Source of the DNA: an uncultured Steroidobacter sp.
Lineage (GTDB): Bacteria > Pseudomonadota > Gammaproteobacteria > Steroidobacterales > Steroidobacteraceae
Assembly: GCA_946478975.1 (NCBI GenBank)
Contig: CAMLEO010000222.1
Location: 1-12,116, forward strand
Reading direction: 5' to 3'
Length of the DNA: 12,116 nt
Shown: piece by piece, positions 7,721 through 12,116 of the stretch
Layout of the letters: each line of letters opens with the position of its first letter
Position numbering within the stretch: position 1 is the first letter of the stretch
Notes under the pieces: model-generated
What the model was told of the DNA's origin: nothing
Seen by the model: only the letters and a program-made list of their open reading frames with translations
The model's database searches: none
Position numbers and translations under genes: made by a program

Positions 7721-9525
7721 GCGCGCCAGCAAACATCGCGGGCCTCGCCATCATCGCCGACGATGAGGACACCGGCCGCGTGTTGCTGGAAGAAGCGGCG
7801 GCGGCAGCGGGGCTGAGATCGTTATCCTTTGCGGACGGCCAGGAGGCGTTCGACGCTGCGCTGGCCAACGATGTTTCAATCCTGCTGCTGGATGTCGACA
7901 TGCCTGGATTGAACGGACACGAAGTATGTCGCCGCCTGCGCGCCATGCCGGGTTTTGCAGCGACGCCCATCGTCATGGTGACGGGGCATGAAGACACCGA
8001 AGCGATCGCGCTGGCATTCGAGGCCGGTGCCACGGACTTCGTTCCCAAGCCGGTCAATTGGGCGCTGCTACCGCATCGGCTCGAATACATCCTGCGCAAC
8101 GCCGCGGCTGCTCGCTCACTCAACGAGCATGTAATCGAGGTTAAGGCCCTCACGGAAGAGCGGACCGCTGCTGCCCAGCGCATCGAACGCCTGGCGTACT
8201 TCGATGTGCTCACGGGATTGCCGAATCGCCAGCGCTGCATGGAAGCGGCAAGCGCCATGTTCGATCAGGCAACGGTGACGCGCGAGAGCGTGGCGGTCAT
8301 TTATATCGACCTGAACAGCCTCAAGCGCGTCAACGATACGTTCGGACACAGCATGGGCGACGCGGTGCTGCAGGCGTTCGCCAAGCGACTGGTGCAGACG
8401 GTGGATCAGTTCGAGATCGATGCCACGCGCCTGATGATTTCGCGACTGGGCGGCGACGAGTTCGTCGTCGCTCTGCGAGGACGTGCGGCCCGCGCCTGTG
8501 CCATGCGCATTGCTCACGCCTGCTCGGAAGTATTCAAACAGCCGATCGCGCACGACACACTGGAGTTTTACTCGTCTCCAAACATCGGCCTCGCCGTGTA
8601 TCCCGAAGACGGCGCGGACGTCGCGACGGTGTTCAAGCACGCCGACACGGCGATGTTTCAATCGAAAGCCAACTCCGGCGCGGTCGCTGCATACACGCCT
8701 GCGATGAGCGCGCGCATGCGGGATTGGCTGGAGTTGGAAGGGCGGCTGCGACGCGCGGTTCGAGATAATTTACTGAGGCTGGAGTATCAACCGAAGTTCC
8801 GCCTGAGCGACAACCGGCTCGTCGGCGTCGAAGCGTTACTGCGCTGGCGCGACGCCGAGTACGGCGACATCTCACCGAATCGTTTCATCGAGATTGCCGA
8901 GGACAGCGGCCTCATTCTGGAGGTGGGTGCCTGGGTGATGCGTTCGGTGTGTCGCCAGGTGCGCCAATGGCTCGACCGCGGCATCAGCGTGCCCGTCGCG
9001 ATCAACTGTTCCGGCAAGGAGCTGTTGCATGGTGATCCGGCCCGTGTGCTCGAAGCGGAAGCGGCGGCAGCTGGGATTTCGACCTCGCTGATCGAGATCG
9101 AGCTCACCGAGTCGGTGCTGATTCAAGACTCTGCAGCGGTGCAGAGCGTGCTGGGCCGTTTGCGACAGCTCGGCTGCCAGATCGCATTGGACGATTTCGG
9201 TACCGGCTATTCTTCGCTGGCATACATCACGCGCTTTCCGCCCGATCGCATCAAGATCGATAAAGCATTCGTGCGTGCGGTCGATCGTTCGCCCGGCGAC
9301 GCAGCCATTGCGAATGCGATCCTGTCGCTGGCGGAGAGTCTGAACCTGGTCGTGATCGCAGAGGGGGTGGAGCGGCCGGAACAGCTGGAGTGGCTGCGCT
9401 CGCGCGGTTGTCACGAGGCGCAAGGGTTTTTGTTGTCGAAGCCGTTGCCGCCTGCGGAGCTGGAGGCGCAGTATTTTTCAGATCGTGCCACCGCCGAGCT
9501 CGCGACGCTGACACGCGCGAGTTGA
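7717..9525 (+). CDS. Response regulator with GGDEF and EAL domains (REC-GGDEF-EAL)
   Basis: This 602-residue cytoplasmic protein begins with an intact receiver (about 8-125): acidic pocket D15/D16, phospho-acceptor D59 (LLLDVDMPG), T89 and K111. A helical linker (about 130-160) leads to a GGDEF domain with DLNSLKRVND and intact GGDEF at 245-249. The sequence ahead of it (ATRLMISRL) lacks the RxxD inhibitory site, so ordinary product inhibition is not expected. The EAL domain (about 355-590) keeps E372-A-L, the ELTES motif, D492-D493 in DDFGTGYSSL, the Lys in RIKID and E549/E552 in EGVE. Both diguanylate cyclase and phosphodiesterase activities are therefore possible, and the net direction cannot be read from sequence. 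The receiver is the obvious target of the kinase HPt (H1402) encoded just upstream, with which it is translationally coupled. A strong hairpin 11 bases after the stop closes the unit. Confidence 0.95.
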   Translation: MSAPANIAGLAIIADDEDTGRVLLEEAAAAAGLRSLSFADGQEAFDAALANDVSILLLDVDMPGLNGHEVCRRLRAMPGFAATPIVMVTGHEDTEAIALAFEAGATDFVPKPVNWALLPHRLEYILRNAAAARSLNEHVIEVKALTEERTAAAQRIERLAYFDVLTGLPNRQRCMEAASAMFDQATVTRESVAVIYIDLNSLKRVNDTFGHSMGDAVLQAFAKRLVQTVDQFEIDATRLMISRLGGDEFVVALRGRAARACAMRIAHACSEVFKQPIAHDTLEFYSSPNIGLAVYPEDGADVATVFKHADTAMFQSKANSGAVAAYTPAMSARMRDWLELEGRLRRAVRDNLLRLEYQPKFRLSDNRLVGVEALLRWRDAEYGDISPNRFIEIAEDSGLILEVGAWVMRSVCRQVRQWLDRGISVPVAINCSGKELLHGDPARVLEAEAAAAGISTSLIEIELTESVLIQDSAAVQSVLGRLRQLGCQIALDDFGTGYSSLAYITRFPPDRIKIDKAFVRAVDRSPGDAAIANAILSLAESLNLVVIAEGVERPEQLEWLRSRGCHEAQGFLLSKPLPPAELEAQYFSDRATAELATLTRAS

Positions 9526-9536
9526 GTACGGTTGAG

Positions 9537-9563
9537 TCAGGCTCGCGACGAGCGCGAGCCTGA
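9537..9563. terminator. Bidirectional hairpin terminator between convergent genes
   Basis: A perfect 11-bp inverted repeat (TCAGGCTCGCG / CGCGAGCCTGA) with a 5-base ACGAG loop sits between the REC-GGDEF-EAL stop (9525) and the stop of the leftward HPF-like gene (9574). There is no clear U-tract on either strand, but its position and GC-rich stem fit a two-way transcription stop. Confidence 0.75.
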
Positions 9564-9573
9564 GCTGCAATGA

Positions 9574-9885
9574 TCAATGAGTTTCGAGTTTGCCGATTGC
9601 GCGGCTGATCGCGTGATCCAGTCTTTCCAGCGCGCCATCGATGGCGAGATTCAACGTCTCCGCATGATGAGTGACCGCAATGGGCGCGAGATTCGCCATG
9701 CGCGCTTCCAGGACGCAACGCTTGTCCGAGCCGCCTTTGCCGGCGTTCATGTCGCCCAGATGCATTTCCACTCGAGTGATGCGGTCCGCGAACTTAGCCA
9801 GAGAATCCGCGACGGTCTTGGAGAGGCGTTCGGCGGTGTCTTCCACCAGTCGAACGTGGTTGTCGTGATTGACTTGTACCTGCAT
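9574..9885 (-). CDS. HPF/RaiA-family ribosome-associated protein
   Basis: The frame is open back to 10020, but the family start is ATG 9885 (MQVQVNHDNHV, 103 residues). On the minus strand it is preceded by GAAGGAAG about five to seven bases upstream, a strong ribosome binding site. The 45 extra upstream residues are Pro/Cys-rich and unlike the family. The protein follows the short HPF/RaiA (sigma-54 modulation) pattern: an N-terminal strand, a helix with ERLSKTVADSLAKFADRI, VEMHLGDMN, a KRCVLEARM strand and a long C-terminal helix (LNLAIDGALERLDHAI). Family members bind the 30S decoding region and help to silence or protect ribosomes under stress. It lacks the long-form C-terminal dimerisation domain. 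It converges with the signalling operon, so it is probably independent of it. The exact subfamily (HPF or RaiA) is uncertain. Confidence 0.85.
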   Translation of the reverse strand: MQVQVNHDNHVRLVEDTAERLSKTVADSLAKFADRITRVEMHLGDMNAGKGGSDKRCVLEARMANLAPIAVTHHAETLNLAIDGALERLDHAISRAIGKLETH

Positions 9886-10135
9886 GCGATCTTCCTTCGG
9901 ACCCGATTGGCCTACGATGGTTGACTCCGGCAGCGCCGGAGTTGTTCCGTGGCAGTGGGCAAAAACTGCACACGGCCGTTCCTGCATATAGAAATACGCT
10001 GGCCCACGACCCCTGGGCAATAAGGCGTATCCCTAGCAATATAAGTGTTGGGGTGGGGCGAAGGAAAGCCAGAGTCGCAGGTTTGGAACCGATGCGAAAA
10101 TGCGACCGTTCTGTCACCGGCTGCGAGGTGACGAA
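9886..10135. other. Divergent intergenic region between HPF-like and KTSC genes
   Basis: About 250 bases separate two genes transcribed away from each other, so promoters in both directions are expected here. On the plus strand TATAAG at 10040-10045 resembles a -10 box, but I find no -35 at correct spacing. On the minus strand TTGCCC followed 17 bases later by GTATTT is a weak candidate. A hairpin lies at 9924-9942. Nothing else is recognisable. Confidence 0.4.
9924..9942. promoter_or_regulatory. Leader hairpin upstream of the HPF-like gene
   Basis: A perfect 8-bp inverted repeat (ACTCCGGC / GCCGGAGT) with a 3-base loop lies about 40 bases upstream of ATG 9885, inside the divergent intergenic region. 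It could be a 5'-leader structure or a dyad operator. No function can be assigned from sequence alone. Confidence 0.4.
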
Positions 10136-10336
10136 ATGCCTTCTACGGTGATTCGCTCGTTCGACTACGACGCAGGCAAGCAACAGCTGCTGGTGGTGTT
10201 CCGATCGGGGCGCCGCTACGTTTATGAGCAGGTTCCCGAAGACGCATACACCCGGATGCGCAGTGCGTTCTCCAAGGGCGAGTTCTTCAACGAGCACATT
10301 CGCGGCCGGTTTCCGTTCCGGCCGCTCGACAGGTAA
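10136..10336 (+). CDS. KTSC domain-containing protein
   Basis: This small protein (66 residues from ATG 10136) has GAGGTGA starting 12 bases ahead. The ATG at 10100 would add 12 residues outside the domain and has no better ribosome binding site. The whole chain is one KTSC domain: the S-x-x-I opening (MPSTVIRSFDYD), a strand LLVVFRSGRRYVYEQVP, then a helix and the closing SKGEFFNEHIRGRFPF. The fold is named for its resemblance to the C-terminal region of a lysyl-tRNA synthetase, but stand-alone copies are of unknown function. No signal peptide or membrane segment is present. It appears to be a single-gene unit, closed by a strong hairpin that begins at its stop codon. Confidence 0.85.
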   Translation: MPSTVIRSFDYDAGKQQLLVVFRSGRRYVYEQVPEDAYTRMRSAFSKGEFFNEHIRGRFPFRPLDR

Positions 10337-10362
10337 GGGGCCGGCTGTTGCGGCCGGCCCCT
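10336..10362. terminator. Bidirectional hairpin terminator between KTSC and xylanase genes
   Basis: A perfect 10-bp GC-rich inverted repeat (AGGGGCCGGC / GCCGGCCCCT) with a 7-base loop starts on the last base of the KTSC stop codon and ends nine bases before the xylanase stop on the other strand. It probably terminates both convergent transcripts, although no T-run follows on either side. Confidence 0.75.
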
Positions 10363-10370
10363 GTTGCAGC

Positions 10371-12116
10371 TCACTCGACGACGATGAACACCTTGTTCGG
10401 CTTGCTGCGCTGATAGCCGTCCCAGACGGACACATACAACTTCAGCTGCGTGCCCTTGGGCACAGCCTGCAACGCTGCGGCATCCGCCACGGTGATCACG
10501 CCGGTGTTTGCATCGATAGCGAATATTCCACCGCTGGAATATTCCGTCTGCCACTGCGAGAACGTCGTATCGCTGTCCGCGTCGCTCGCGATCGCAGTGC
10601 CGACGACGCTGCCTTGGGTGGCGTTCGCCGCCACCGAGAACCACTGATAAGGAATCTCGGCCAGGTTGTTATGAACATAGCGTTGCAGCCACTGCATCGC
10701 CGGACGTTCTGCGCCGTTCTCATAAGTCAGCCACGCGCCTTGCGCCGTCCGCCAGTGACCCGGCCGAAAGCCCCACAACGTGATGCCCCTGACCGCCGGG
10801 TGCTCCCAGAACAACGGAAAGATTTTCTGGTAGCCGGCGAGCTGCACCGGATCGTCGTTGCCGTCGATGTCCAGCTCGGTCACATAGATCGGCAGCCCGG
10901 TCTTGTTCGCCAGGTAATCGAGATTGGCGCGCGTATTCGGCATCGGCGCCGGTTCGGTCGTAGAGAACGCGTGGCCCTGGATGCCGACGTGATCGATCAG
11001 GCCTCGGGCTTTCAGCAGCTTGATGATGCCGACGTAAGTCTCGGCGGAATTGCGGTCGTTGGTGATGCTGTAGTCGTTGATCATCAACTTGGCGTTCGGG
11101 AAATATTGGCGCGCCAGCGTGAAGGCGTTGATGATCCAGTCCCAGCCGGTTTCGCCGGCGCCGCCGAGCGCTTCGTAATAATTGCCGCAGCCGCCGCAGG
11201 ATTGGCCCGGCGGTGTATTGGCAGGCGCGAGCGGCGGATCGTGCAGCGGCTCGTTCACGACTTCGATTTGTTCGAGATCCGGATAACGCTCGGCGATCGC
11301 GGCAAACCATTGTTTGATTTCTTCGAGCTGCTCGGCGGGCGGCAGGTTCTGCATCCATTCCGGCTGCTGATTGCCCCACACCAGCACGTGCCACTTGAAC
11401 GCGAAGCCGTTGTCACGCGCCATTCGATACGCAGCGTCTGCCTGCGTCCAGTTCATCACATCGCGCGTGCTCTCGACCGATGCCCACTTGCCGCCGTTCT
11501 CCGGCGTCACTTGATTCCAATACGCGGCGAAGTTCGGCGTCTGCGGCGGGCTATGAGCGCTGCCCAGATATTTCGATTTGCCGGTAGCAATCGGCGGGCC
11601 CGGAGGCGTGTACGGCGGCGGTGGCGGCGGAGGAGGCGAGCCGGTTGCAGCCGAGCCCGTGTCCAGATTGTTGACCGTGTACCACGAGCCCTGGCGGCCG
11701 AATGCAAACTTATCGATGTAGTTGCCAGTCTCGCGACCGCCGGCAGAAAATGTTTGCGTGAGATTTCCCGCGGGCACGGTCCACGTTGCCGGGCCTGCAA
11801 AACCAGTGACTTTGAACCATTTGAAAACCTGCGTCGTCGCCGGCCCGCCATTGCGAACCGTGTCGGCCGGTGTGGTGTAGCCGCCGCCGTCGACTTGATT
11901 GATCAGCACCCATTCGCCGGTGCCGACCTTGTTGCCAAAGCCATTGCCGATGTAAAAACTGTCGTCGCTGCCGCCGCCCGGGCCGACGCGAAAGCGAGCA
12001 TACAAATCGTAATTTCCTGCGGCCGGGAAGGTGACGGTGTATACGAGCGCGCCGTCGGCGGTGGCCGGCGGGCCGAATCCCGGCGAGTCGTTCACGATCG
12101 TGACATAAGTGGCGCC
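10371..12116 (-). CDS. Modular GH10 endo-1,4-beta-xylanase (5' end outside window)
   Basis: The frame runs on through the right window edge (codons before GTG 12095 read GATYVTI), so the N-terminus and signal peptide are missing. Reading from the 5' side there is a beta-rich domain (NDSPGFGPP to NYIDKFAFGRQG, about 11,690-12,116) resembling carbohydrate-binding modules of the CBM6/35 fold. A linker with eight consecutive prolines follows (about 11,595-11,640). A full GH10 barrel comes next (about 10,680-11,580), with TPENGGKW, WHVLVW, the acid/base Glu in VVNEPLHD (codon 11250-11252) and the nucleophile Glu in VTELDIDG (codon 10875-10877). The C-terminal ~95 residues are cadherin-like (VVGTAIASDADSD, GIFAIDANTGVITV). 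The enzyme should be secreted and cleave xylan internally. A CGGC motif lies in the loop after the acid/base Glu. The GH10 call is firm; the binding-domain family is not. Confidence 0.93.
   Translation of the reverse strand, partial: GATYVTIVNDSPGFGPPATADGALVYTVTFPAAGNYDLYARFRVGPGGGSDDSFYIGNGFGNKVGTGEWVLINQVDGGGYTTPADTVRNGGPATTQVFKWFKVTGFAGPATWTVPAGNLTQTFSAGGRETGNYIDKFAFGRQGSWYTVNNLDTGSAATGSPPPPPPPPYTPPGPPIATGKSKYLGSAHSPPQTPNFAAYWNQVTPENGGKWASVESTRDVMNWTQADAAYRMARDNGFAFKWHVLVWGNQQPEWMQNLPPAEQLEEIKQWFAAIAERYPDLEQIEVVNEPLHDPPLAPANTPPGQSCGGCGNYYEALGGAGETGWDWIINAFTLARQYFPNAKLMINDYSITNDRNSAETYVGIIKLLKARGLIDHVGIQGHAFSTTEPAPMPNTRANLDYLANKTGLPIYVTELDIDGNDDPVQLAGYQKIFPLFWEHPAVRGITLWGFRPGHWRTAQGAWLTYENGAERPAMQWLQRYVHNNLAEIPYQWFSVAANATQGSVVGTAIASDADSDTTFSQWQTEYSSGGIFAIDANTGVITVADAAALQAVPKGTQLKLYVSVWDGYQRSKPNKVFIVVE
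11594..11642 (-). other. Poly-proline linker in the xylanase
   Basis: A G-rich plus-strand stretch encodes, on the minus strand, a linker with eight prolines in a row followed by YTPPGPP. It joins the N-terminal binding-like domain to the GH10 barrel, a common arrangement in secreted modular glycoside hydrolases. Confidence 0.85.

Noticed and set aside
9955..9985. Sigma-54-like -24/-12 element on the minus strand ahead of the HPF-like gene
   Set aside because: The GC at -12 can be placed, but the -24 position reads TG instead of GG and the flanks match poorly.
9886..10020. 45-residue N-terminal extension of the HPF-like protein
   Set aside because: The extension does not resemble the family, crosses a hairpin, and has a poorer start. 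A strong ribosome binding site precedes the internal ATG at 9885.

Overview
The window comes from a GC-rich bacterial chromosome. The gene content fits an environmental gammaproteobacterium of the Steroidobacter/Xanthomonadales type: a periplasmic two-propeller hybrid histidine kinase, several c-di-GMP proteins, a secreted subtilase and a secreted GH10 xylanase. That placement is inferred from gene families and codon use; there is no rRNA or other strong marker in the window. No tRNA, rRNA, insertion sequence, phage gene or CRISPR array was seen.

Left part, + strand (1-9525). The window opens inside a gene for a GGDEF/EAL-type protein in which both catalytic motifs have decayed. Next comes an exported subtilisin-family (S8) protease. 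It has an I9-like propeptide, a Thr-rich linker and a C-terminal tail of nine perfectly spaced G-[YF]-T-W-S-x hexapeptides. After about 110 bp follows a 1462-residue hybrid sensor kinase: signal peptide, 14 propeller repeats, Y_Y_Y domain, one membrane helix, HisKA, HATPase, a degenerate receiver, an intact receiver and an HPt domain. Its stop codon overlaps the start of a REC-GGDEF-EAL gene (ATGA overlap). The two very likely form one phosphorelay that turns an extracytoplasmic signal into a change in c-di-GMP. The kinase has no DNA-binding domain of its own.

Middle (9537-10362). A strong hairpin separates the signalling operon from a convergent small gene of the HPF/RaiA ribosome-associated family. 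A divergent short KTSC-domain gene follows. A second strong hairpin lies between it and the last gene.

Right part, - strand (10371 to the window end). This is a modular secreted endo-xylanase whose 5' end lies outside the window: a carbohydrate-binding-like domain, a Pro-rich linker, a GH10 catalytic domain with both glutamates, and a C-terminal cadherin-like domain.

The most unusual element is the tryptophan-rich hexapeptide tail of the protease. Its protein-level regularity, combined with scrambled synonymous codons, points to selection on the peptide. The best functional story is the kinase to REC-GGDEF-EAL relay. A link between the protease and that relay is only inferred from adjacency.
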